From Bryobacteraceae bacterium (GTDB taxonomy: Bacteria; Acidobacteriota; Terriglobia; Bryobacterales; Bryobacteraceae), in the NCBI GenBank assembly GCA_025350445.1, contig JANXXV010000655.1, positions 1 to 5,625 of the forward strand: 5,625 bases of DNA, written 5' to 3'. Below, piece by piece: positions 1 to 5,625 of the stretch. The position numbers and the translations under genes are program-made. Within the stretch, counting starts at the first letter, position 1, and each line of letters starts with the position of its first letter. Under the pieces are notes generated by a model, which searched no databases, had not been told where the DNA came from, and saw only the letters and a program-made list of their open reading frames with translations.

Positions 1-91
1 TGAGTTTCTCGGCTTCGGCCAGCGTTAGGTGCAGAGCGTCTTGAGCGAAGGCGCCGGAAGCGAGGACAAAAAAGATCGGTGTAAGCCTCAT
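1..91 (-). CDS. TolC-type outer-membrane efflux channel, N-terminal fragment (runs off the left edge)
   Basis: Only the first 30 codons are in the window. They read as a short signal peptide (Met-Arg, then a hydrophobic run ending Ala-Ser-Gly-Ala-Phe-Ala-Gln-Asp) with a plausible cleavage after the AFA at residues 14-16. The mature start follows as LHLTLAEAEKL. A 'LTLAEAE..A' opening is typical of the first helix of the outer membrane efflux protein (OEP/TolC) family, whose trimers form the exit duct of tripartite pumps. The start ATG (91-89) overlaps the transporter's TGA stop (90-88) as ATGA, which implies translational coupling. A GAGG ribosome-binding site lies 7 bases upstream at 99-102. 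Position after a fusion-protein and RND pair is where such a gene is expected. The family call rests on 30 residues plus context, so the remaining sequence could still differ. Confidence 0.8.
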   Translation of the reverse strand, partial: MRLTPIFFVLASGAFAQDALHLTLAEAEKL

Positions 92-3000
92 GCGCGCGCC
101 TCGCGGTAGACCAGAAAGTATCCAGCGGGAACCAGGAAAACTGTCAGGACCACCGATACCGCCAGGCCCCCAAGGATCGCCCGCGCCAGTGGAGCGTACG
201 ACTCGCTGCCTGCGCCGAGTTTCAATGCCATTGGCATCAAGCCGATGATGGTGGCGAGCGACGTCATCAGCACCGGACGCAATCGAACCCGGCACGCCAT
301 GGCGACCGCGCTTCTAACATCCATGCCTTCTTCGCGTAGATGCCGGGTGAATTCGACGATGAGAATACTGTTTGAGACCGCGATGCCGACCAGCATCACG
401 ATACCCATTAACGACATGACATTTAGTGTGGTGTCTGTTAGCCACAGTGTTAGCAACACACCAGTGATTCCGGGAGGCACAGCCAGCAGAATGATGAACG
501 GATCGATGAAGGAGCGGAACTGCGCCACCAGGATGAGATAGAGCAGCACCACCGCCAGACAAAGACCCAGCGCGAAGCTCTGGAACGATGCCCGCATGCC
601 CTGCACCATTCCGCGAAGAGTGATCTTTAGCCCCGCTGGAACCTGGGTACCGGCGATGATGGAATCGATGGAGGTGGCGATCTTTCCAAGATCCTCGTTG
701 AGCGGCCGCACGTAGATATCAGTCACGCGCCGCAGTTGATAGTGGTCCACTTCGGTTGGCGATTTAATCCGGGTAATGCTGCTTACGGCGTCCAGACGCG
801 ACGACGTGGTTCCGTTCGGGGCTCGCATCGGGATCGACTTCAGGTCAATCAGATTCCTGATCTGAGTCTCCGGATACTGCACGGTCAGCATATAGTCATT
901 GCCGGTTTTCGGGTCGATCCAAAAACTGGGCGCGATCATCTGGTTTGATGTCAGCGCGGTGATGACATTGTTCACCACCTCCCGCTGGCTCAAGCCGAGT
1001 TCGCTGGCGCGCGTCCGGTCGACGTCCAGTTGCAGTCCCGGGTAATCGATATCCTGCGGGATGAACGTGTCGGCAACACCGGGGAGCTTCTTGATTTTCG
1101 AAGCCAGCAGGAGCGCGGTCTCATAGCTTTTTTCCATATTCGATCCGGATACTTGAACATCAATCGGCGCAGGGAGACCCATATTGAGTACGGCATCCAC
1201 CAATCCACCCGATTGAAAATACACACTGAGCTCGGGGAGTTCGGTGCCAATCTTCGCTTTTACCCGCGCCATGTATTCGTAGCTGCCGATGGCGTGATCT
1301 TCCTTTAAACTCACTTGGACAAAAGCTGTGTGCATGGCGGAATTACTGGTGTAGATGGCCGAGAAATCGGGCGTTGCGCCGATGTTGGAGACGATCATTC
1401 CCAAGTCTTCGGGTGAGACGACACTGCGGATTAGCTGCTCCACTTTGGCGACTTCGTTTTCAGTCACGGCGAGTCGCGTTCCGGTGGGAGCCTTCATGTT
1501 AATCACAAATTGCCCGGCGTCCGTTCGAGGAAAGAACGACAGGCCGAGCAACGGATACAATCCGAGGCTGAGTACAAATAGAACTCCGAAGGCGCCCAGC
1601 GTCAGAGCGGGTCTGCGCAGCGTGCCGGCCACCAGACGGTCGTAGAACTTCAGAAAAGATTCGAAGCGGTTGTTGAACCAAACGTTGAACCGATTATTGA
1701 GCGACCACTTCGGCTTGGGCTTGCGGATTTCCACGGGTCTTTCATCCGACGGCGTTCCGAGGTGCGAAGCCTTGATGAATCGGGCGCAGAACAGAGGCAC
1801 AACGGTGAGAGCTACAACGTAAGACGCGAAGAGCGATAAAGCGACCGCCAGCGCCAGCGCCGAAAACAGAAACTTGCTGACGCCGTATAAGAATGTAACG
1901 GGGAAGAAGACCACCACCGTGGTGAGCGTAGCCGAAAGCACGGGAAGCGCAACTTCCCGGCCGCCATTTTCCGCAGCGACTTCGGGAGGTTCGCCAAGCT
2001 CCAGGTGGCGGTAAATGTTCTCAAGCACAACCACCGAGTTATCGATCAATCGGGAAAACGCCAGCGCCAATCCGCCCAGCACCATACTGTTGATCGAATT
2101 GCCTCCAAGGGCGAGTGCGATGAACGTGGCCAGCGCCGAGAGCGGAATGGAGAAGAATACGGCAACCGTAGCACGCATGCTGCCCAGGAAAACCAGAATC
2201 ATCAGCGACGTGAGAAACAGCCCGATGGCGCCTTCATGCAGCAATGTCTCGATTGCGGTTTTCACAAACACCGATTGATCGAAGACCACGTTGCTGACCA
2301 ATTGCTTCGGGATATCGGTCAGCCCCTTCACCGCGCCTTTGATACCCTCCACAACAGCGATGGTGTTGGTGTCGCCGCCCTGCTTCAGAACCGGAACATA
2401 GACCGACCGCTGCCCGTCCACCCGTACCACGTTCGTCTGAATTTGCTGTGAATCTTTCGCCGTCCCGATATCGCCGATGCGCACCGGAGCCGCGCCCACG
2501 GTCTTGATGGGAAGTTGATTGATCTCCGAGACATCGCGGAGCTGACTGTTGGTGTAGATGCTGTAATCGAGCGAACCGATCTGCACGTCGCCGGCGGGCA
2601 GGATCAGGTTGGATTCATTCACCGACCGCACCACGTCCATCAAGCTGAGTTGATGCGCTTCCAGTTTGTATGGATCGGCATACACCATAATCTGGCGGTA
2701 GCGCCCGCCGAACGGCTGTGGCACCGAGGCGCCGGGCACACTCGCCAGTTGATTTCGTACTTGAAACTGCGCCAGATCGCGGAGCACGGTTTCATTCAGT
2801 CCCTCGCCCTTGAATGTCACCAGGCACACGGGAAGGCTTGAGGCGTCAAACTTCAATACGATCGGCGGCAACGTGCCAGGGGGCAGACGCCGCAATTGGG
2901 CCATGGCGAGGTTGGAGATTGTGGTCACCGCCGAATCGGGATTTGTGCCGGGTTGAAAGTAAACCTTGATGACGCTCACGCCCGGCAGAGAGCGGGATTC

Positions 3001-3234
3001 GATATGTTCAATGCCGCTGCCCAAGGTGAAAAACCGTTCGAAACGGCTGGTGATATCAGTCTCAATCTGTTCCGGCGGCATGCCCGAATAAAACGTGGCC
3101 ACAACTACCACTGGAATGTTCATGGACGGGAACATATCCACCGGCATGCGCGCCATGCTGCTGACGCCGACGACCGCGATCATCAGGCAAAGCACGACGA
3201 TGAAGTAGGGCGTGCGGATTGCGAAGCGCGACAT
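88..3234 (-). CDS. RND efflux transporter, inner-membrane permease (AcrB/HAE1-like)
   Basis: This is a complete 1048-residue transporter of the resistance-nodulation-division superfamily, matching AcrB in length. It should trimerise in the inner membrane and drive substrates through a fusion protein and outer channel. TM1 is near residues 10-30, followed by a first periplasmic porter region (about 33-330) and TM2-TM6 (about 335-485). A cytosolic linker rich in Lys, Arg and Pro covers about 487-540. TM7 (about 541-562), a second porter region (about 570-880) and TM8-TM12 (about 884-1043) complete the twofold repeat. Family motifs include PVDMFP (31-36), FDQS (318-321) and RLRPVLMTS (984-992). 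The start ATG has a strong AAGGAAGG site 6 bases upstream and shares its A with the preceding TAA. In the TM4 motif (SRLIDNSVVVLEN, 394-406) and TM10 motif (GIAVSNSILIVEF, 950-962), AcrB Asp408 and Lys940 are replaced by Asn399 and Ser954, whereas Asp398 and Arg984 match AcrB Asp407 and Arg971. The substrate cannot be read from sequence; the lack of a CusA-like pattern favours organic compounds over metals. Confidence 0.96.
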   Translation of the reverse strand: MSRFAIRTPYFIVVLCLMIAVVGVSSMARMPVDMFPSMNIPVVVVATFYSGMPPEQIETDITSRFERFFTLGSGIEHIESRSLPGVSVIKVYFQPGTNPDSAVTTISNLAMAQLRRLPPGTLPPIVLKFDASSLPVCLVTFKGEGLNETVLRDLAQFQVRNQLASVPGASVPQPFGGRYRQIMVYADPYKLEAHQLSLMDVVRSVNESNLILPAGDVQIGSLDYSIYTNSQLRDVSEINQLPIKTVGAAPVRIGDIGTAKDSQQIQTNVVRVDGQRSVYVPVLKQGGDTNTIAVVEGIKGAVKGLTDIPKQLVSNVVFDQSVFVKTAIETLLHEGAIGLFLTSLMILVFLGSMRATVAVFFSIPLSALATFIALALGGNSINSMVLGGLALAFSRLIDNSVVVLENIYRHLELGEPPEVAAENGGREVALPVLSATLTTVVVFFPVTFLYGVSKFLFSALALAVALSLFASYVVALTVVPLFCARFIKASHLGTPSDERPVEIRKPKPKWSLNNRFNVWFNNRFESFLKFYDRLVAGTLRRPALTLGAFGVLFVLSLGLYPLLGLSFFPRTDAGQFVINMKAPTGTRLAVTENEVAKVEQLIRSVVSPEDLGMIVSNIGATPDFSAIYTSNSAMHTAFVQVSLKEDHAIGSYEYMARVKAKIGTELPELSVYFQSGGLVDAVLNMGLPAPIDVQVSGSNMEKSYETALLLASKIKKLPGVADTFIPQDIDYPGLQLDVDRTRASELGLSQREVVNNVITALTSNQMIAPSFWIDPKTGNDYMLTVQYPETQIRNLIDLKSIPMRAPNGTTSSRLDAVSSITRIKSPTEVDHYQLRRVTDIYVRPLNEDLGKIATSIDSIIAGTQVPAGLKITLRGMVQGMRASFQSFALGLCLAVVLLYLILVAQFRSFIDPFIILLAVPPGITGVLLTLWLTDTTLNVMSLMGIVMLVGIAVSNSILIVEFTRHLREEGMDVRSAVAMACRVRLRPVLMTSLATIIGLMPMALKLGAGSESYAPLARAILGGLAVSVVLTVFLVPAGYFLVYREARA

Positions 3235-4433
3235 TAACGGCCTTCCTTCGAAGCGGACATTGTGGTGAGCTTTGGTTTCACGCGCTGGCCGCCCTGCAAG
3301 CCGCCCGTGTTCCCAATCACCACCAATTCGCCTTGCTTCAAACCTGAGCGGACCTCCACAAAATTCGCTGTCTCAATTCCCAGTTGCACTTTGCGGACTT
3401 CCACCAGGTTATTCGCGGTTACCACCACCACCTTCGAATCCGCGGCGGCCGCCAGTGGAATCGCCAATGCGCCGTCGCGCCGTTCCATGGTCAGATTGAC
3501 TTCCGCGTACATTCCCGGAATCAGCAGCAGACTCGCATTCGGAACATCTACTTCGGTTTCCATGGTCCGGCTGCTGGACTGAACTTTCTCTGAAAACCGC
3601 GCCACCTTGCCTGGAAAGTTCCGGTCTAGCGTTGGTACGCGGACTTCCACCTGCTGCCCCACATGCACCCGTGGAACGGCCGATTCCGGCACCGGGAGTA
3701 TCAACCGCAAGAGGCTGTTTTGCGATAGCTTCACCAGGGGCATGGCTTGCGTCTGCGACGCGGTGCCTGCCTGAATCATGGACCCCGTATCCGCGTAGCG
3801 TTTCGTGATCACACCCGCAAACGGAGCTGTCACGCGTGTGTATTCAAACATGGTTTTGGTTCGGCCCTGGTCCGCCTTGTTCACGTTGACTTGCTGAACG
3901 GCGGACTCGAGCGCGGACTTCGCCGCAGCCACCTGCGCCTCGGAAACCAGATCTCTGCCGCGGGCATCGTCAATCTCCTGCTGCGCTACTAAGCCCGGCC
4001 GTTGTTTCGAGACCGTCGAGATGCGCTCGTAGGACAGATGCGTCATTTGGTGCGCGGACTCCGCCCGCTGCACTTCGTCCTTGGCGCGCGCTACTTCGAA
4101 ACCGCTGCGCTCTACGGACGCCTGCGCCCTGGTGATGTCGTCGCCCATCTCTGGGATTTCGAGCGTGGCCAACAACTGCCCGGTGCCGACGCGATCGCCT
4201 ACATCGACGTAGATCTTCTTGACATACCCGGCCACTTTCGCCATCACGTCGATTTCCTGGAATGGCTTGAACTCAGCCGTCAGCACCAATGCGTGCGATA
4301 GATCTTCAATGGAAACCTTGGCAACCGCAACCGTGGGCACCTCGGCTGGCGCTTCCACTCTTGCGGTCTTCGTACAGGAACTGGCGGTGAGAATTACAAG
4401 CCCCGCCGCCGAGGCAATCGCGAATCTGCGCAT
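3234..4433 (-). CDS. Periplasmic membrane fusion (adaptor) protein of the RND pump, HlyD/AcrA-like
   Basis: This 399-residue adaptor would link the RND transporter to the outer channel. Residues 1-20 form a signal sequence (Met-Arg-Arg, hydrophobic stretch, then TASSC). Cys20 could be lipidated, anchoring the protein to a membrane as in AcrA, but Ala at -3 makes the lipobox weak. A barrel-sandwich half (about 56-95, AKVAGYVKKIYVDVGDRVGTG) is followed by a long helical hairpin rich in Ala, Glu, Gln and Lys (about 99-190). The second half-motif (YTRVTAPFAGVITKRYADTG, 198-217) closes the lipoyl-like fold. A beta-barrel (about 240-316) and a membrane-proximal domain (about 317-389) complete the usual order. 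The reading frame also allows a TTG start at 4445, adding four residues. I prefer the ATG because GGGAGA sits just upstream and the twin Arg then follows Met directly. The TAA stop overlaps the transporter ATG by one base. Confidence 0.93.
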   Translation of the reverse strand: MRRFAIASAAGLVILTASSCTKTARVEAPAEVPTVAVAKVSIEDLSHALVLTAEFKPFQEIDVMAKVAGYVKKIYVDVGDRVGTGQLLATLEIPEMGDDITRAQASVERSGFEVARAKDEVQRAESAHQMTHLSYERISTVSKQRPGLVAQQEIDDARGRDLVSEAQVAAAKSALESAVQQVNVNKADQGRTKTMFEYTRVTAPFAGVITKRYADTGSMIQAGTASQTQAMPLVKLSQNSLLRLILPVPESAVPRVHVGQQVEVRVPTLDRNFPGKVARFSEKVQSSSRTMETEVDVPNASLLLIPGMYAEVNLTMERRDGALAIPLAAAADSKVVVVTANNLVEVRKVQLGIETANFVEVRSGLKQGELVVIGNTGGLQGGQRVKPKLTTMSASKEGR

Positions 4434-4437
4434 CAAG

Positions 4438-4443
4438 TCTCCC
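4438..4443 (-). promoter_or_regulatory. Ribosome-binding site choosing the ATG start of the fusion protein
   Basis: The minus strand reads GGGAGA, then CTTG, then ATG (4433-4431), so the purine run lies 4-5 bases before the ATG. The competing TTG codon (4445-4443) overlaps this site and is preceded only by a weaker AAGG. This supports the ATG start. Confidence 0.55.
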
Positions 4444-4541
4444 AACCATTGACCTTATGGCAGCGGAGACTCCGGGCGTCATCCCGATGAGTGGGTATTT
4501 GTACAGGAATCGAACAGTAGAGCGAACGTCAGGGGTTCCGT

Positions 4542-5033
4542 TTAGTCGAGATCCCGCTCCCAAATCAATTCGGTTGCGCTGGTGGTCACGGCCGTCAGCA
4601 CCAGCCTGTTGGCGTGGAATCGATAGGTGCGCTTTAGATCTGTACCCACCCAACTGGGCACCAGGCAGGACTGAACATGATGGATCACGGTCTGCGCGGA
4701 TTCATCTACATCGAATGTGCCGAAATAAGCGATAAAGCCATTTACCGCCTCGCGGATCTCTTCGCCGCTCGCGTTGCCGGCGATCAACGATACGCCTGGA
4801 GCAACCGTGGACCGGCGGCCCGGCCGCATCAGTTGCGCCGACATGCGGCCGGCTTTGTCGTAGGTGATCCGCCCAACCGGTTTCTCCCCATAGGGATAAT
4901 CGATGCGGCCATCCTTGGATTTGCGCTGACAACTGATCAGTTTCCATACGCCGATGAATTGGTCCCGCGCCGCCGGTGCCGCTTGCATCGCGGAGGCAAA
5001 CCCGATTGCGCTCATCATCTGTCGTCTGTTCAT
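4542..5033 (-). CDS. Exported lipocalin-like domain protein
   Basis: This is a 163-residue protein with an N-terminal export signal. It opens with Met-Asn-Arg-Arg, a modest hydrophobic stretch and AAPAA near residues 18-22, the likely cleavage area. The twin Arg followed by Gln-Met-Met is loosely Tat-like, but too weak to assign the Tat route over Sec. The mature part begins FIGVWKLIS (26-34), the G-x-W opening of lipocalin-type barrels. It continues with DYPYGEKPVGRITYDKAGRMSAQL (45-68), GFIAYFGTFDVDE (99-111) and LVPSWVGTDLKRTYRF (124-139), a pattern I recognise from the small lipocalin-like family (Pfam Lipocalin_5 type). Members are predicted ligand-binding barrels of mostly unknown function. 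Two cysteines (35 and 123) could form a disulfide after export. A GTG three bases upstream is an alternative start, but the ATG has better spacing. The gene lies 108 bases before the fusion protein on the same strand; a link to the pump is only inference. Confidence 0.82.
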   Translation of the reverse strand: MNRRQMMSAIGFASAMQAAPAARDQFIGVWKLISCQRKSKDGRIDYPYGEKPVGRITYDKAGRMSAQLMRPGRRSTVAPGVSLIAGNASGEEIREAVNGFIAYFGTFDVDESAQTVIHHVQSCLVPSWVGTDLKRTYRFHANRLVLTAVTTSATELIWERDLD

Positions 5034-5037
5034 CACG

Positions 5038-5046
5038 CCCTCCCTT
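5038..5046 (-). promoter_or_regulatory. Ribosome-binding site choosing the ATG start of the lipocalin-like gene
   Basis: The minus strand carries AAGGGAGGG, then CGT, G and the ATG at 5033-5031. The core GGAGG is about 5 bases from this ATG but only about 2 bases from the in-frame GTG at 5036-5034. Normal spacing therefore favours the ATG and a 163-residue product. Confidence 0.65.
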
Positions 5047-5126
5047 CGACTTATGCCTCTGGTAGCAAACGCCGCGGTTCTGATCCACCATATCAGGGGA
5101 CGTCGAGGGCAGCAGGAACTGACGGG

Positions 5127-5486
5127 TTACTTTCTTGGATTTTCCAAGCTCTTCTCCGCCGCTTCGAGCGAATCGAAGCATGGCAAAAGCCCATTGACTT
5201 GCGTCATCTTGAATAGAATATTAACCCGGTCGCTGATTCCGGTAATCGCAAACTGCCGACCGGTTCTCTGGCAGCTGGCGTAGGCGCCAATTACCGAGCC
5301 GAGACCGGCTGAGTCCATATAGGGAACCCCGGCCAAGTCGAGAATGATTGGCTTCGTTTTCTCCGAACGCACCACCTGCTGGAAATCGAAGAGGGACTGG
5401 AGGGTCAGCGGGCCATCGAGCTTCAGTATCTTCGCCCCGGAAGGGCTATCTAGGGAATCGATTTTAAGTGATTCTGTACCAGGCAT
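5127..5486 (-). CDS. STAS-domain protein, anti-sigma factor antagonist type (SpoIIAA/RsbV-like)
   Basis: This 119-residue protein is a single STAS domain with no other domain attached. The opening strand region (KILKLDGPLTLQS, 19-31), the strand KPIILDLAGVPYMDSAGLGSVIGAY (45-69) and the later ISDRVNILFKMTQVNGLLPCFDS segment (83-105) follow the SpoIIAA/RsbV order. The decisive motif is MDSAGLG: Ser59 after Asp58 aligns with SpoIIAA Ser58, the serine phosphorylated by the partner kinase/anti-sigma factor. The usual partner-switching chemistry is therefore possible. Known members act in the cytosol by sequestering an anti-sigma kinase when unphosphorylated. No kinase, phosphatase or sigma factor gene is in the window, so the partner is unknown. 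No Shine-Dalgarno is visible before the ATG; a possible promoter placed for leaderless transcription is described separately. An MlaB-type transport role is an alternative, but no other mla genes are nearby. Confidence 0.9.
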   Translation of the reverse strand: MPGTESLKIDSLDSPSGAKILKLDGPLTLQSLFDFQQVVRSEKTKPIILDLAGVPYMDSAGLGSVIGAYASCQRTGRQFAITGISDRVNILFKMTQVNGLLPCFDSLEAAEKSLENPRK

Positions 5487-5492
5487 TGATGT

Positions 5493-5521
5493 ATTTTACT
5501 GTAGACGAGCCTGTGCGGAAA
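5493..5521 (-). promoter_or_regulatory. Possible promoter of the STAS gene
   Basis: On the minus strand TAAAAT (5498-5493) differs from the -10 consensus TATAAT at one base. Seventeen bases upstream is TTTCCG (5521-5516), which matches TTGACA at only three positions. Transcription starting six bases after the -10 box would begin at 5486, the A of the STAS ATG. The -35 box is weak, so this is a candidate only. Confidence 0.35.
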
Positions 5522-5552
5522 ATTGAGATGGCGGATCGCACGGCATTTCCGG

Positions 5553-5579
5553 GCCACCGGCCGCTTATTCGCTGGTGGC
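5553..5579. other. Inverted repeat able to form a 9-bp hairpin
   Basis: GCCACCGGC (5553-5561) faces GCTGGTGGC (5571-5579) across a nine-base loop. On the plus strand all nine positions can pair, one of them a G-U wobble. On the minus strand that position becomes an A-C mismatch. No T-run follows on either strand, so it is not a convincing intrinsic terminator. It could be a protein-binding site or RNA structure. Its right arm runs into the start of the 13-bp array. Confidence 0.5.
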
Positions 5580-5625
5580 GTGGTTGCGTGGCGTGGTTGC
5601 GTGGCGTGGTTGCGTGGCGTGGTTG
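5575..5625. repeat. Perfect 13-bp tandem repeat array, running off the right edge
   Basis: Period-13 identity is exact from 5575 to the last base, giving about 3.9 copies in 51 bases. The unit can be written GCGTGGTTGCGTG, with full copies at 5578-5590, 5591-5603 and 5604-5616 and nine bases of a fourth. Each unit contains GCGTG twice. Thirteen is not a multiple of three, so in-frame coding would cycle through all frames. No start codon or gene could be tied to it. The true copy number is unknown because the array leaves the window. Confidence 0.93.

Noticed and set aside
2005..2451. A 148-codon plus-strand open frame opposite the transporter.
   Set aside because: It is antisense to well-conserved RND transmembrane and porter sequence, its product is low in hydrophobic residues and family-less, and no ribosome-binding context supports it.
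4498..4526. Promoter candidate for the efflux operon on the minus strand (TTCGCT, 17-base spacer, TACAAA).
   Set aside because: The boxes match consensus at only 3 and 4 of 6 positions, a level expected by chance in any 100-base gap.
5080..5096. Inverted repeat CTGAT/ATCAG around a seven-base loop between the STAS and lipocalin-like genes, considered as a terminator.
   Set aside because: The stem is only five pairs, AT-rich, and not followed by a T-run on the transcribed strand.
4542..5216. Long open frames on both strands overlapping the lipocalin-like gene, including a 179-codon plus-strand frame (4677-5216).
   Set aside because: The translations are rich in Arg, His and Pro with no recognisable domain, and overlap two genes with clear family signatures. 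They are shadow frames of GC-rich coding DNA.
5565..5625. Possible 3' end of an unseen minus-strand gene running from the array to TAA at 5567-5565.
   Set aside because: The frame would consist almost wholly of the 13-bp repeat translated in shifting frames. Without the flanking sequence there is nothing to support a gene.
5575..5625. The 13-bp array considered as part of a CRISPR locus.
   Set aside because: The units are directly adjacent with no unique spacers and are far shorter than CRISPR repeats.

Overview
The window looks like a stretch of a moderately GC-rich Gram-negative chromosome. Every supported gene lies on the minus strand, so the genes read from right to left. The pump has an outer-membrane partner, which requires a two-membrane cell. 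The wording of the RND protein (for example SRLIDNSVVVLEN in TM4 and GIAVSNSILIVEF in TM10) resembles pumps I associate with Acidobacteriota of the Solibacter/Bryobacter type. That placement is inference from memory, not a database result.

Layout in transcription order: the right edge (5487-5625) is non-coding and holds a perfect 13-bp tandem array running off the window and an adjacent hairpin. Next come a single-domain STAS protein of the anti-sigma-factor-antagonist type (5127-5486), a small exported lipocalin-like protein (4542-5033), and a three-gene tripartite efflux set. That set is a lipoprotein-like membrane fusion protein (3234-4433), a 1048-residue RND inner-membrane transporter (88-3234), and the first 30 codons of a TolC-type outer-membrane channel (1-91, running off the left edge).

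The three efflux genes are tightly coupled: the fusion protein and transporter share a TAATG junction, and the transporter and channel share an ATGA junction. They almost certainly form one operon for a pump spanning both membranes. The STAS and lipocalin-like genes lie upstream on the same strand with gaps of about 90-110 bases, so they may or may not be co-transcribed. No TetR, MarR or two-component regulator is present in the window.

The most notable point is in the transporter. Two residues that form the proton relay in AcrB (Asp408 and Lys940) are replaced by Asn399 and Ser954, while Asp398 and Arg984 remain and a membrane arginine (Arg395) appears one helical turn before Asp398. Secondary points are a possibly leaderless STAS transcript and the 13-bp array. 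I see no CRISPR array, insertion sequence, RNA gene or clearly new multi-gene system.
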